Counted from the stretch's first letter, positions 1 through 9,223 are shown. The stretch: DNA of 64,000 nucleotides from Anaerococcus senegalensis JC48 (GCF_000321005.1 NZ_HE578907.1:385930-449929); one strand, 5' to 3'. Program-made: numbers and translations. The notes: generated by a model from the letters alone, not told the origin.

Positions 1-421
1 CAAACTTTAAAGGAAATATTGATTAAAAATATATTAAAATATTTTGAAGTAGACTTTTTTAAAAAAAATTATATTTAATCATATTTTTTTAAGTTATAGA
101 TTTATATAAAAGAATTATTCAAAGTAAATTATCTTAAAATTTTCAAGAATATAAAAAGATATAAATAGTAAAAAATAAACAAATATAGTATTTTAATCAA
201 ATATGAAGTAATTTTCTAAAAATTTAATTGCTTTGTATGATATTAGAATTATACTGGTACAAATATATTAGAAAAAATATAAATTCGCTTAAAACGTAAA
301 ATACAACTTAATTTTTTAGTGAGAATTTAAAGGGGTATTTTGAACTATAGTATAAATTATTTTTTTAATATTCAAATAATTGTATAGATTATTAGTTGGG
401 AGGGATAAATTGGAAAATAAT
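1..421. other. AT-rich region without a recognisable gene
   Basis: No reading frame of useful length is open on either strand and I see no tRNA, repeat array or insertion-sequence end. The base composition is even more AT-rich than the rest of the window. A purine-rich Shine-Dalgarno-like stretch at 398-404 precedes a 14-codon TTG frame (410-454), which probably has no function. What lies to the left of the window is unknown, so part of this could be the trailer of a neighbouring gene. Confidence 0.6.
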
Positions 422-455
422 ATTATTGCACAAAATAATAATTTTGTGCAATAAT
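422..455. promoter_or_regulatory. 15-bp inverted repeat, probable operator at the xerC-like promoter
   Basis: The two arms at 422-436 and 441-455 are perfect reverse complements separated by four bases. The core of each arm reads TTGCACAAAAT or its complement. The right arm ends on the first base of the likely -35 hexamer (455-460), so a dimeric protein bound here would contact RNA polymerase. There is no U-tract, so a terminator is unlikely. The cognate regulator is unknown. Confidence 0.5.
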
Positions 456-483
456 TGATATTTGTTTAGAATTGTGTTAAAAT
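455..483 (+). promoter_or_regulatory. Promoter of the xerC-like gene
   Basis: A -35 hexamer TTGATA at 455-460 is followed after 17 bases by a -10 hexamer TAAAAT at 478-483, preceded by a TGT extended -10 element at 475-477. The start codon at 518 has an AGGAGA ribosome binding site at 504-509. The upstream inverted repeat abuts the -35. Confidence 0.6.
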
Positions 484-517
484 ATTCTTAGTTAAAAACA
501 ATTAGGAGAATTTTTTT

Positions 518-1510
518 ATGAATTTAACAACACCTTTAATTCTAGATGATTACCTATCTTATTTAAAATCAATAAGAGCCTTATCCGAAAAAACTATTAG
601 AGAGTATCGATACGACCTTATTAATTTTGTTTATTTTCAAATTTTAAGAAAAGTCTACTTTAATGATAAGGAAAATTTAAATAATGATATTAAAAATGAA
701 AGAATTAATATCAATAAGTTGTTTAACAGATCTTTTATAAACGATATTAATATTCAAGATATGTATTCTTATATATCGTACTTAGATAATGAATTAAATG
801 ATAATTCTTCTACAAGATCTAGAAAAATTTCTGCTTTAAGGTCATTTTACAAGTATTTACATCAAGAAATCGAAATAATTGATAATAATATAACAGAAAA
901 ATTAAGAAATCCAAAAATACAAAAAAGACAACCGGTTTATCTTACTTTAAGTGAAACTGAACTTTTATTAGATACAATAAATGAGGAAAAAAACGAATTT
1001 TTAAGAAATAGAGATTTAGCGATTGTTTTTACCTTTCTTACGACAGGTATGAGACTTTCAGAACTTGTTAGTGTTGATTTAAAAGATATTAAAGATGATC
1101 ATTTTTCAATTGTTGGTAAAGGAAATAAAGAAAGAACAATCTATCTAACTAAAAATTGTATAGATTTGATTGATAATTATATTATGATAAGAAAAAATTA
1201 TTTAAAAGAAATTAAAGTTGATGCTCTATTTATTTCAATCAGAAAAAATAGAATATCTAATAGAGCGGTCCAATCAACTGTTGAAAAATATTTAAAAAAA
1301 GCTGGATTTGATACAAGAGTCTATTCTACTCATAAATTAAGACATACAGCAGCAACTTTAATGTATAAGTATGGTAATGTAGACATAAGAGCTTTAAAAG
1401 ATGTTTTAGGTCATGAAAGTGTTTCAACTACACAAATTTATACTCATTTGGATGATGAAGATTTAAAAAATGCTGTTAATAAGAACCCATTATCAAATTT
1501 AAAAATATAA
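518..1510 (+). CDS. xerC: Tyrosine recombinase of the XerC/XerD family
   Basis: A site-specific tyrosine recombinase of 330 residues, likely used to resolve chromosome dimers. The N-terminal core-binding domain covers about residues 8-120 and the catalytic domain about 140-320. The active-site set is visible: R179 in TGMRLSEL, K201 in GKGNKE, H272 and R275 in HKLRH, H299 in LGHES and the nucleophile Y308 in QIYTH. The protein is about 30 residues longer than classical XerC/XerD because of an extra stretch near residues 45-75, reminiscent of longer single-Xer systems in some Firmicutes. No phage or attachment-site sequence is nearby, so a phage integrase is less likely. It is one of only four plus-strand genes and converges on the ynbB-like gene. 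Confidence 0.85.
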   Translation: MNLTTPLILDDYLSYLKSIRALSEKTIREYRYDLINFVYFQILRKVYFNDKENLNNDIKNERININKLFNRSFINDINIQDMYSYISYLDNELNDNSSTRSRKISALRSFYKYLHQEIEIIDNNITEKLRNPKIQKRQPVYLTLSETELLLDTINEEKNEFLRNRDLAIVFTFLTTGMRLSELVSVDLKDIKDDHFSIVGKGNKERTIYLTKNCIDLIDNYIMIRKNYLKEIKVDALFISIRKNRISNRAVQSTVEKYLKKAGFDTRVYSTHKLRHTAATLMYKYGNVDIRALKDVLGHESVSTTQIYTHLDDEDLKNAVNKNPLSNLKI

Positions 1511-1533
1511 ACTCTCTATACAAGAGAGTTTAT
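1507..1533. terminator. Bidirectional terminator between convergent genes
   Basis: An 11-bp perfect stem (1507-1517 with 1523-1533) and five-base loop covers the stop codons of both the xerC-like gene (1508-1510) and the ynbB-like gene (1516-1518). The U-rich tail is better on the minus-strand side, so it probably serves the mutS-mutL-miaA-ynbB operon best. Confidence 0.6.
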
Positions 1534-2802
1534 GTCTAATATTTTGTTGTCTATATATTTTTCTAAAACTTTCATCAAAGCTAATTTTCCATGGTACTTA
1601 TTTAAACCACCTTGAAGATAAACTGTATAAGGTTTTCTAAGCGGTCCGTCGCATGATAATTCTGAAGTAGCTCCTTCTACAAAACCACCTGATGACATTA
1701 TTACCTTATCTTCATATCCTGGCATATCGTCTGCAATTGGTGTTAGATTGCTATCTACGCTACAAGATTCTTGAATAGCTTTCGCAAATAATTCTAACTT
1801 TTCACTTGAATTTAATTTAATCGCTTGAACTATATCACTTCTTGGATCATCCAATCTTGGAATTATTTCAAATCCTAAAATATCAAAAGCTTTGGCAAAT
1901 AACAAGGCTACTTTTATAGACTCAATTGTGGTTTTGCTTGAATAATAAAGTCCTTGTAAAACATTTCTCGTTGTTCCAAAACTTAATCCCTCATCTTTAC
2001 CAATACCTGGAGCTGTTAAAGTATTTGAACAATATTCTATTAATTCTTTTTTTCCAGAAATATAGCCTCCGGTAAGAGCGATTCCTCCACCAAGGTTTTT
2101 TATTAGAGATCCTGCCATAATATCTGCACCAATTTCTATAGGTTCTTTAGTTTCAGTAAATTCCCCATAGCAATTATCTACAAATATAATCACATCTTCA
2201 TTTACTTCACGAATAGTTTTGATAGCTTTTTCAATTTCTTCTATACTAAAAGCTCTTCTATTTGTATAACCGGTTGATCTTTGAAGCATTACAAGCTTTA
2301 TATCATCTTTTAATATTTTTTTTATCTTATCGTATTGAAACTCTTGTTCATTTTTTAATTCGATTTTATCGTATTTTATTCCTTTAGAAATTAAATTTCC
2401 TTTTTTATTTCCTTCAATTCCTATAACTTGTTGTAAAGTATCATAAGGATCACCATTAATTGATAATATTTTATCACCGTAATTTAATAGTGAAAATAGG
2501 ACTAAAGAAATGGCATGAGTACCAGAAACAATGTTGGGTCTAACTAAAGAATCTTCCGACTTAAAAATTGATGAGAAAATCGATTCAACAACTTCTCTTC
2601 CAATATCAGCATAACCATATCCAGTTGCAGAATTAAAATGAATGCTAGATAAATTATTATCTTTAAAAGCTTTTAAAACCTTAATATGGTTGTATTCGCT
2701 AATTTTATCTAAATTTTTAAACTTATCTTCTAAATCAGTATCAATTTTTTCAACATATTTTTCAATATTTTCATTTATATTATATAATTTATTATAAATC
2801 AT
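1516..2802 (-). CDS. ynbB: PLP-dependent enzyme, YnbB / 'aluminium resistance' (methionine gamma-lyase-like) family
   Basis: A 428-residue fold-type I PLP enzyme of the family annotated as aluminium resistance protein or methionine gamma-lyase family; the true substrate is not established. The likely Schiff-base lysine lies in the segment MAGSLIKNLGG, and the glycine-rich TGYTNRR and GGFVEGATSE segments are typical of the family. The start is the ATG at 2802 with GGAGA at 2806-2810. It overlaps the end of miaA by 11 bases and is the last gene of the mutS operon. Linkage to miaA and mutL is common in Firmicutes. Confidence 0.8.
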   Translation of the reverse strand: MIYNKLYNINENIEKYVEKIDTDLEDKFKNLDKISEYNHIKVLKAFKDNNLSSIHFNSATGYGYADIGREVVESIFSSIFKSEDSLVRPNIVSGTHAISLVLFSLLNYGDKILSINGDPYDTLQQVIGIEGNKKGNLISKGIKYDKIELKNEQEFQYDKIKKILKDDIKLVMLQRSTGYTNRRAFSIEEIEKAIKTIREVNEDVIIFVDNCYGEFTETKEPIEIGADIMAGSLIKNLGGGIALTGGYISGKKELIEYCSNTLTAPGIGKDEGLSFGTTRNVLQGLYYSSKTTIESIKVALLFAKAFDILGFEIIPRLDDPRSDIVQAIKLNSSEKLELFAKAIQESCSVDSNLTPIADDMPGYEDKVIMSSGGFVEGATSELSCDGPLRKPYTVYLQGGLNKYHGKLALMKVLEKYIDNKILDINSLV

Positions 2803-3745
2803 ATTTCTCCTTTGTTAATTTTTTAATATATGATAAATTTTCATCATCTGAAAACTTATCTCTGTAAATTTGATAAGAGAAATCATAGTTTAGGTACTTT
2901 TTCATCCAAGTTATTTGCCTTTTAGCGTAATGTCTGGTATTTTTTTTGATTTCATCTAATAAAATTTCTTTGGAAAATTTTCCTTCTATATATGGGAAAA
3001 ATTCTTTATAACCTATAGCTTGAAGAGATTTTGAATTTTCACACAAAGAGTATTTTTCTACTATATACTTAAATTCCTTTTCTAATCCATATTCAAACAT
3101 TAAGTCAACTCTTTTGTTAATTTTTTCGTAAAGAGTTTTCCTATTTTCATAGTTAATAAAAAAAAGCAAGGGATTAATTTCTTTGTTTAACTCTTTTGCA
3201 CCTTTTCTTATTTGGCTAGGTTTTTTGCCACTTAATTCATAAGTTTCTATTGCTCTTATTATTCTTTGAACTTCATTCGGATGATATTTTTCTGCTGCTA
3301 CTGGATCGATTTTTAATAATTTGTCATAAATATAATTATTTCCATAGATTTCTGCTTCATTTTCCAATTTTTTTCTCAAATTTTCATCTTTTTTGTATGT
3401 CCCATAATTCATATCAAAAATTATAGAATCTATATAAAATCCAGTTCCACCTGCAATTATAGGAAGTTTATTCCTTGAATTTATATCCTTGATTAAATCT
3501 CTTGATAAGTCTTTAAATTCACTAACTGAATATTCTTGATCAGGATATTTTAAATCTAGACCATAATGCTTGATACCACACATTTCATTTGATTTAATTT
3601 TATTTGTACCAATATCCATTTCCTTGTATATTTGCTGGCTATCAGCAGAAATGATTTCTCCATTAAATTCTTTTGCTAAATTTATTGCTATATCACTTTT
3701 ACCACTCGCTGTAGGACCTGTGATAATTAATACCTTATCTGTCAA
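2792..3745 (-). CDS. miaA: tRNA dimethylallyltransferase
   Basis: Transfers the dimethylallyl group to N6 of A37 in tRNAs reading codons that begin with U. The P-loop GPTASGKSD lies at the N-terminus, followed by the SADSQQIY segment and the IAGGTGFYI segment, all typical of MiaA. I chose the TTG at 3743-3745 as the start because a GGAGA ribosome binding site (3752-3756) stands six bases upstream and the protein then begins MTDKVLIITGPT as in homologues; an in-frame ATG at 3763 is an alternative. The chosen start gives 317 residues and an 11-base overlap with mutL, so the two are translationally coupled. Confidence 0.9.
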   Translation of the reverse strand: MTDKVLIITGPTASGKSDIAINLAKEFNGEIISADSQQIYKEMDIGTNKIKSNEMCGIKHYGLDLKYPDQEYSVSEFKDLSRDLIKDINSRNKLPIIAGGTGFYIDSIIFDMNYGTYKKDENLRKKLENEAEIYGNNYIYDKLLKIDPVAAEKYHPNEVQRIIRAIETYELSGKKPSQIRKGAKELNKEINPLLFFINYENRKTLYEKINKRVDLMFEYGLEKEFKYIVEKYSLCENSKSLQAIGYKEFFPYIEGKFSKEILLDEIKKNTRHYAKRQITWMKKYLNYDFSYQIYRDKFSDDENLSYIKKLTKEKYDL

Positions 3746-5540
3746 AATATTTCTCCAATTCATTTTTCTCAATTGTGATTATAGTAGATTTACCATCATA
3801 TGTTTTGTATGGATTTTCAGATTTATTTAACTTATTAAGTGTAGCTAAAGCTTCAGATTCATCAATTTTATCACCTTTTCTAAAGGTATTTTTATTTATT
3901 AAAGAAGAAATTTTTTCTTTAAATAAAGTTTCATTAGAATTGTCAATATCTAATAGATTATAGAAAAATTCAAGATTTTCTGGATTATCGAAAACTATAG
4001 GCACAGACCTTATTATCAATTTATCAAATGAAAAAATATCTATTTCAAAACCAAGTTTCTTGAAAATTTCTTTTTTTTCTAAATACTTATTGTATTCTTC
4101 AAGACTTACTTTTATTATTTTAGCTTCTAATAATTGCTGAGAATTTATTTTATCTTTATTAAAATTTTCAATAAATTCATCAAACTTTATTCTTTGATCT
4201 GCCCTTCTATGGTCTAATAATAATATTTTATCAGAATTTATAAATAAAGAATATCTATTAAAGATGCTAGTCTTATATAATAGATTTTTAATATTAATTA
4301 ACTGCTTTTTTTTGTTTTTTTCTATATTCTTATATTCTAACTTTTCATCATCCTTTTCTTCTATAAAATTTAACTCTTCCACTTCAAAAAAATCATCATC
4401 AACATTATTATAACTTATATCATCATGAAATTCTTGTTCATAGAAGTTTTTTTCTTCATTTACCCTATTATATAAGTTTAAGACTTCAGTATAATCATCA
4501 TAAAAATTTAATTCTTCTTTATCTTCTTCTGGTGCTTTTACTTTTTTAAAATCAGAATTATCATATAAAAAATTAGATATATCATCCTCTAATAATTCTA
4601 AAAGACTATCTTCATAGGTGAATTTTATTTCTTTTTTATTTGGGTGAATATTTACATCAATATTACTAGTATTTGTGGCAATAAATAAGAAAAATGCAGG
4701 AAATCTTTGATTTGGTATTAATGATTTATAATTATTTTCAACAGTTTTAGTGATATTGCTATTTTCAATCAATCTATTATTTACAAATATATATTGAAAA
4801 GATCTGTTTCCTCTATAATAATTTGTACTTGAAATATAACCACTAATATCATACAAAGAGTTTTTCGATCTGATTTTTATAATATTATCCTTTAGGTTAT
4901 CATCAATAAGTTTAAATATTCTATCTTTTAAGCTATCACTTTCTAATGTTTGAAAAACCAATCTATTATCTTTAATAAATTTAAATGAAATATTATCATA
5001 ACCTAAGGCTAAAGCCTGGATGATTTTTGAAATTTTATTTGATTCATTTATATCAGAACCCAAAAATTTTCTTCTTACTGGAAGATTTGAAAATAGATTA
5101 AATACTTCTATACTAGTTCCATTGTTTGTAGCAATAGAATTTATAGATTCTAATTTTCCGTTTTTAAACTCTAATTTTTTTCCTATATCTTGATTTTTTG
5201 TTTTAGATACAGCTTTAACATCGGCACAAGATATAATTGATGAAAGGGCTTCACCCCTAAATCCTAAAGAAAAAATCCTATATAGATCTGAAAAATCCTT
5301 TATCTTTGATGTTGCATGTCTTTTAAATGCACGTTCAAAATCATCTTCATCAATTCCTATCCCATCATCTGTAACCCTAATATATGATTTTCCACCATTT
5401 TTTATTTCAACTATTATATTTTTTGCCTTGGCATCAATTGAATTTTCTACTAACTCTTTAATAATAGAAACAGGAGACTCTATAACCTCTCCTGCTGCAA
5501 TTTGTTCAATGGTTTTATCATCTAATTCTATGATTTTCAT
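3735..5540 (-). CDS. mutL: DNA mismatch repair protein MutL with degenerate endonuclease domain
   Basis: The GHKL ATPase half is well preserved: ENSIDA (about residue 33), DDGIGI (about 59) and GFRGEAL (about 94). The C-terminal half has the right fold pattern but not the metal-binding motifs of nicking MutL proteins: at 444-455 the sequence DHRRADQRIKFD replaces the DQHAxxExxxxE motif, and near 577-586 NPYKTYDGKS stands where a CPHGRP-type motif is expected. The linker (about 335-415) is very acidic. The start is the second ATG (5540), five bases after AGGAG; it overlaps the mutS stop codon. See findings for consequences. Confidence 0.92.
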   Translation of the reverse strand: MKIIELDDKTIEQIAAGEVIESPVSIIKELVENSIDAKAKNIIVEIKNGGKSYIRVTDDGIGIDEDDFERAFKRHATSKIKDFSDLYRIFSLGFRGEALSSIISCADVKAVSKTKNQDIGKKLEFKNGKLESINSIATNNGTSIEVFNLFSNLPVRRKFLGSDINESNKISKIIQALALGYDNISFKFIKDNRLVFQTLESDSLKDRIFKLIDDNLKDNIIKIRSKNSLYDISGYISSTNYYRGNRSFQYIFVNNRLIENSNITKTVENNYKSLIPNQRFPAFFLFIATNTSNIDVNIHPNKKEIKFTYEDSLLELLEDDISNFLYDNSDFKKVKAPEEDKEELNFYDDYTEVLNLYNRVNEEKNFYEQEFHDDISYNNVDDDFFEVEELNFIEEKDDEKLEYKNIEKNKKKQLINIKNLLYKTSIFNRYSLFINSDKILLLDHRRADQRIKFDEFIENFNKDKINSQQLLEAKIIKVSLEEYNKYLEKKEIFKKLGFEIDIFSFDKLIIRSVPIVFDNPENLEFFYNLLDIDNSNETLFKEKISSLINKNTFRKGDKIDESEALATLNKLNKSENPYKTYDGKSTIITIEKNELEKYFDR

Positions 5541-8149
5541 CATATCTCCTTAATATTTTCAATAAGCTTACTCAATACATTCATAGCCTCAAGGGGTGTA
5601 AGCTCATTGATATTTATAGAATCAATATTTTCCTTTATCTTATCTACCTTAATCTTATAGATATCGTCAATTGTATTATTAACAATATTAGTACTATTTT
5701 TAAATACCCTATCATCTTCGTCTAATTTATCCATGAAAATTTTAGCATTTTCAATTAGTTCATCTGGCAAACCTGACAATTTAGCTACTTCTATTCCATA
5801 AGATCTATCAGTTTTCCCTTTTGATATTTTTCTTAAAAAAACTAAGTTATTATTTTCTTCTAGAATATCAATCTTTAAATTAACAACATTATCAAGCTTA
5901 TTTTCAAGTATTGTAAGTTCATGAAAATGTGTAGCAAAAACAGTTTTTGCTCTTTTTTTCTTACTTAAATAATCAACCAGACTCATAGCAATAGATAAAC
6001 CATCATCAGAGCTTGTTCCCCTACCAACTTCATCTAAAATTATAAAGGAATTTTCTGTAGAATTTTTCAAAATATTACTAACTTCATTCATTTCAAGCAT
6101 AAATGTTGATTCACCTTTTGAAATATTATCACTTGCTCCGATCCTTGTAAATACTTTATCACAAACAGAAATACTGGCATTTTGACAAGGAACAAAAGAT
6201 CCCATTTGAGCTAATATAATTATTATAGCCATTTGTCTCATATAAGTAGATTTTCCAGCCATGTTTGGGCCTGTAATAATTTGAATTAAATTATCATCTT
6301 CTCCTATATCAGTATCATTTGCTATAAATTCATTCTCTTTTAAATTTTTCTCAATTACAGGATGCCTACCTTCTTTGATTTTTATAATATTATCATTGGT
6401 AATTATTGGTTTTGTATAATTATTTTCTATAGCTAGTTTTGAAAGAGAATTTAATGAATCTATAATAGAAATTAGTTTAGACAGATATTGGAGTTTTTTT
6501 GTATTATCTAAAATAAAGTCACGAATTTCTCCAAAAATTTTATATTCAAGTTCATTAATTTTATCACTAGATCCAAGAATTAAATTAGATAATACTTCAA
6601 GTTTTTCAGTAGTATATCTTTCTTGATTTTTTAAGGTCTGTTTTCTAATATAATAATCAGGGACAAGGTGTGTATTTGCCTTAGTCACTTCTATTGAATA
6701 TCCATTATTTTTATTATAATTTATTTTTAATTTATTTATTCCAGTTTTTTCTTTTTCATCTTTTTCGTAATTTATCAAATCTTTTTCAGCCGATAATGAT
6801 GACTCTTTTAACTTATCTAAATCATCATTAAATCCTTCTTTAATAATACCACCTTCTGTAATTGATATAGGTGGATCATTAATTATTGACTTATCTAAAA
6901 TTTCATAAATATTTGAAACATCTGGAATATTTTTTGAAAAACTTACTATATCTTTATTATCTAGTTTAGAAAGAAATCTCTTAAATTCAGGGATATTTCT
7001 TAAAGAAGTTTTTAAGGATATAAAATCTCTTGCATTTGCTCTTTTGTATGAAATTTTTCCTATTATTCTTTCAAGATCATAAATATCATCTAAGAAAAAA
7101 GAAATTTTATTTGAAATATCAGTATTTTGATAAAAATACTCTACCAAATCTAATCTTTTTTCTATTTTTGCTTTATCAATTAAAGGTCTCTCAAGCCATT
7201 CATTTAAAAGTCTAGATCCCATAACTGTATCAGCTCTATCTATTAATTTGATTAAAGAATTTTCCTTTCCTTTCTTATCAATATTAGAATGTAATTCTAA
7301 ATTCCTCCTAGTATTTGCATCAAGTTGCATAAAAGATGATATTTCAAGAATTTCAATTTGATTTAAATGAGCTAAATTTTCTTTATGATACCTATAAACA
7401 TAATCCAATAAATTTGAAATAGCAATTAGAGATATCCTTAAATTTTGAATCTTTTCAAAGTTTTTATCTCCCAAATGTTTTAATACATTTTTACTTAAAG
7501 TATCATAACTATTTGTTTCATCAATTTTGTTAATTAATATATCCTTGTTTAGATCTAAATATTCTAAAACTTTTTTATTAGAGAAACTAGAATTAATTAT
7601 AATTTCTGATGGAGATATTTTTTCTATTTCATTAATCAATTTATTGGCACTAGAACTTAAATCGCTTCTTATTTCAAAAGCTATCAATTTTCCAGTAGAA
7701 ATATCAGAAAAACAAGCTCCAAGTCCAAATTTATTTTCAAAAATTGATAATAAAAAATTATTATTTTTTTTATCTAAGGATTCTAAATCAACAACAGTAC
7801 CTGGACTTATTACTCTTGTAATAGCTCTTTTAACAAGTCCCTTTGCTTTTTTTGGATCTTCAACTTGATCACAAAGTGCAACCTTATAACCATTTTTTAC
7901 TAATTTATTTATATAAGTATCAATTACATGATGAGGTACTCCACACATTGGAGCTCTTTTATCATGACCACATTCCTTACCTGTCAATGCAAGCTGTAAA
8001 GATTTACTGATAGTTATGGCATCTGAAAAAAATGCTTCATAAAAATCTCCAACCCTATACAAAAGTAAAGAGTCTTTAAAATCATTTTTAATATCAACAT
8101 AATGTTTTAACATGGGTGTTAATTTTTCGTATTTAAATTCTTGATTCAT
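5540..8149 (-). CDS. mutS: DNA mismatch recognition ATPase MutS
   Basis: Binds base mismatches and short insertion-deletion loops and recruits MutL. The mismatch-reading motif is present at GDFYEAF (F36, E38), Walker A at GPNMAGKST (about 627-635), Walker B at FIILDEVGRG (about 702) and the conserved TVFATHFHEL follows. At 869 residues it is full length. The C-terminal linker around residues 805-835, where a QxxLF-type clamp-binding peptide is usually found, shows none that I recognise. It is the first gene of the mutS-mutL-miaA-ynbB operon. Confidence 0.96.
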   Translation of the reverse strand: MNQEFKYEKLTPMLKHYVDIKNDFKDSLLLYRVGDFYEAFFSDAITISKSLQLALTGKECGHDKRAPMCGVPHHVIDTYINKLVKNGYKVALCDQVEDPKKAKGLVKRAITRVISPGTVVDLESLDKKNNNFLLSIFENKFGLGACFSDISTGKLIAFEIRSDLSSSANKLINEIEKISPSEIIINSSFSNKKVLEYLDLNKDILINKIDETNSYDTLSKNVLKHLGDKNFEKIQNLRISLIAISNLLDYVYRYHKENLAHLNQIEILEISSFMQLDANTRRNLELHSNIDKKGKENSLIKLIDRADTVMGSRLLNEWLERPLIDKAKIEKRLDLVEYFYQNTDISNKISFFLDDIYDLERIIGKISYKRANARDFISLKTSLRNIPEFKRFLSKLDNKDIVSFSKNIPDVSNIYEILDKSIINDPPISITEGGIIKEGFNDDLDKLKESSLSAEKDLINYEKDEKEKTGINKLKINYNKNNGYSIEVTKANTHLVPDYYIRKQTLKNQERYTTEKLEVLSNLILGSSDKINELEYKIFGEIRDFILDNTKKLQYLSKLISIIDSLNSLSKLAIENNYTKPIITNDNIIKIKEGRHPVIEKNLKENEFIANDTDIGEDDNLIQIITGPNMAGKSTYMRQMAIIIILAQMGSFVPCQNASISVCDKVFTRIGASDNISKGESTFMLEMNEVSNILKNSTENSFIILDEVGRGTSSDDGLSIAMSLVDYLSKKKRAKTVFATHFHELTILENKLDNVVNLKIDILEENNNLVFLRKISKGKTDRSYGIEVAKLSGLPDELIENAKIFMDKLDEDDRVFKNSTNIVNNTIDDIYKIKVDKIKENIDSININELTPLEAMNVLSKLIENIKEI

Positions 8150-8185
8150 TCAATCACATCCTTAATAAGTGCTTATAACTCTTAT

Positions 8186-8194
8186 ATTGTACCA
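8186..8194 (-). promoter_or_regulatory. Extended -10 promoter of the mutS operon
   Basis: Read on the minus strand the sequence is TGGTACAAT: a TGn extended -10 element followed by the -10 hexamer TACAAT (8191-8186). No convincing -35 is present at the usual distance. The mutS start is 37 bases further on, with an AGGA ribosome binding site. Confidence 0.45.
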
Positions 8195-8224
8195 TAATTA
8201 GCTATAATAAAAACTTATATTTAA

Positions 8225-8252
8225 AAATAGCTCATGTAAAAATGAGCTATTT
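8225..8252 (-). terminator. Intrinsic terminator of the dut operon
   Basis: An 11-bp perfect stem (8225-8235 with 8242-8252) with a six-base loop overlaps the stop codon of the membrane protein gene and is followed on the minus strand by a U-rich run. It separates the dut transcript from the mutS promoter. Confidence 0.7.
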
Positions 8253-8789
8253 AATATTTATTGTTTGTATATTTTTAATCCATTTGCTAGAATCTTTGTC
8301 TTGCTTATCAAGAGCAAATAAAACTCCTAATTTTTTATTATACTCAATACTTGGTTTTGAGTTTATTTTATAAACTAATAAAACTCTATTCACTTCCAAT
8401 GCTGTTTCCATACTCAAGTTTGTTTTATTACCTTTTTGGTCTGAAAATTCTATTATATTATTAAGATTAGGATTGATTTTTTCTTTTTTTAATATTTTTT
8501 CAATTGAAATTCCAACTATGCTAAATTCTTCTCCATTTTCAAAAGTAACATTACTTTCTGTTGAACCTAGCTTACGCAAATCTTTTAGCGTTAAAGAATC
8601 TATCTCGCTATCATTATTTTTAATTACAAAAATCTCATTATCATAATTAGATAAATTTCTGTTAGATATATAGTTAACAAGCTTTGAGAATAAAATTAGA
8701 CTTATAACAATTACAACAGCTAATAGAATAATATTATATTTATTTTTTCTAAATAATTTTACTATATTATTATTTTTACTTTTTCTCAT
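8247..8789 (-). CDS. Membrane-anchored protein of unknown function
   Basis: A 180-residue protein with a basic N-terminus, one membrane segment at about residues 18-38 and a predicted extracytoplasmic domain. The pattern in that domain (a LTLKDLRKLG segment, a GISIEKILKKEKI segment and a C-terminal WIKNIQTINI) weakly recalls the oxidoreductase molybdopterin-binding (SUOX) fold used by small cofactor-less secreted proteins; this is inference from pattern only. The stop and start codons overlap as TAATG with dut, so both are cotranscribed. No cysteine ligand for molybdopterin is present, so it is unlikely to be an enzyme of that family. Confidence 0.6.
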   Translation of the reverse strand: MRKSKNNNIVKLFRKNKYNIILLAVVIVISLILFSKLVNYISNRNLSNYDNEIFVIKNNDSEIDSLTLKDLRKLGSTESNVTFENGEEFSIVGISIEKILKKEKINPNLNNIIEFSDQKGNKTNLSMETALEVNRVLLVYKINSKPSIEYNKKLGVLFALDKQDKDSSKWIKNIQTINIK

Positions 8790-9223
8790 TATTTTCCGGT
8801 TGAACCTATTCCGCCCTCTCCTCTTTCACTTTCACATAATTCATCAACTTTTTTAACTTCAACTTTTTCATAAGGTTGAATGACCATTTGAGCAAGTCTT
8901 TCACCACTTTTAATAGTTTGTTTTTCATTTCCAAAGTTGTAAAAGAATAATTTTATCTCTCCTCTGTAATCACTATCAATTATACCAGTTGAATTTGCAA
9001 GCATTAAATGTCTTTTGACACCTGTAGATGATCTAGGATAAATTGCTGCAAAAAATCCTTCAGGTATTTCAATATGTAAACCTGTTTCAACTTTTGCAGT
9101 TTCTCCTGGATTAATTACTATATCATTTTCGTTTGCAGAATATATATCCATTCCAGCAGAATATTTGGTCTTATATTCTGGTAAAATATTATCTGTTTCT
9201 ATTTTAAGAATTTTTTTATTCAT
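8789..9223 (-). CDS. dut: dUTP diphosphatase
   Basis: Hydrolyses dUTP to dUMP and keeps uracil out of DNA; the matching uracil-DNA glycosylase is also in this window (about 28 kb). All five trimeric dUTPase motifs are present: AGMDIYS, PRSSTG, GIIDSDYRGE, GERLAQMVI and the C-terminal RGEGGIGSTG that closes over the active site. The start is the ATG at 9221-9223, five bases after AGGAG; the upstream GTG would overlap the ribosome binding site. The product has 144 residues, normal for the family. Confidence 0.95.
   Translation of the reverse strand: MNKKILKIETDNILPEYKTKYSAGMDIYSANENDIVINPGETAKVETGLHIEIPEGFFAAIYPRSSTGVKRHLMLANSTGIIDSDYRGEIKLFFYNFGNEKQTIKSGERLAQMVIQPYEKVEVKKVDELCESERGEGGIGSTGK

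Noticed and set aside
1-421. Chromosome dimer resolution (dif) site next to the Xer gene
   Set aside because: I looked for a 28-base dif-like sequence with half-site symmetry and saw no convincing match in this stretch.
518-1510. Phage integrase with an integrated element
   Set aside because: The catalytic residues are those of any Xer-type recombinase, and no phage, plasmid or tRNA attachment site is present nearby.
3746-3772. Longer miaA start at TTG 3772 or ATG 3763
   Set aside because: The TTG at 3745 has the well-spaced GGAGA and gives the normal N-terminus; the longer forms add residues not seen in homologues.
7527-7868. 113-codon plus-strand frame inside mutS
   Set aside because: Antisense shadow of a well-supported gene with no start signal.
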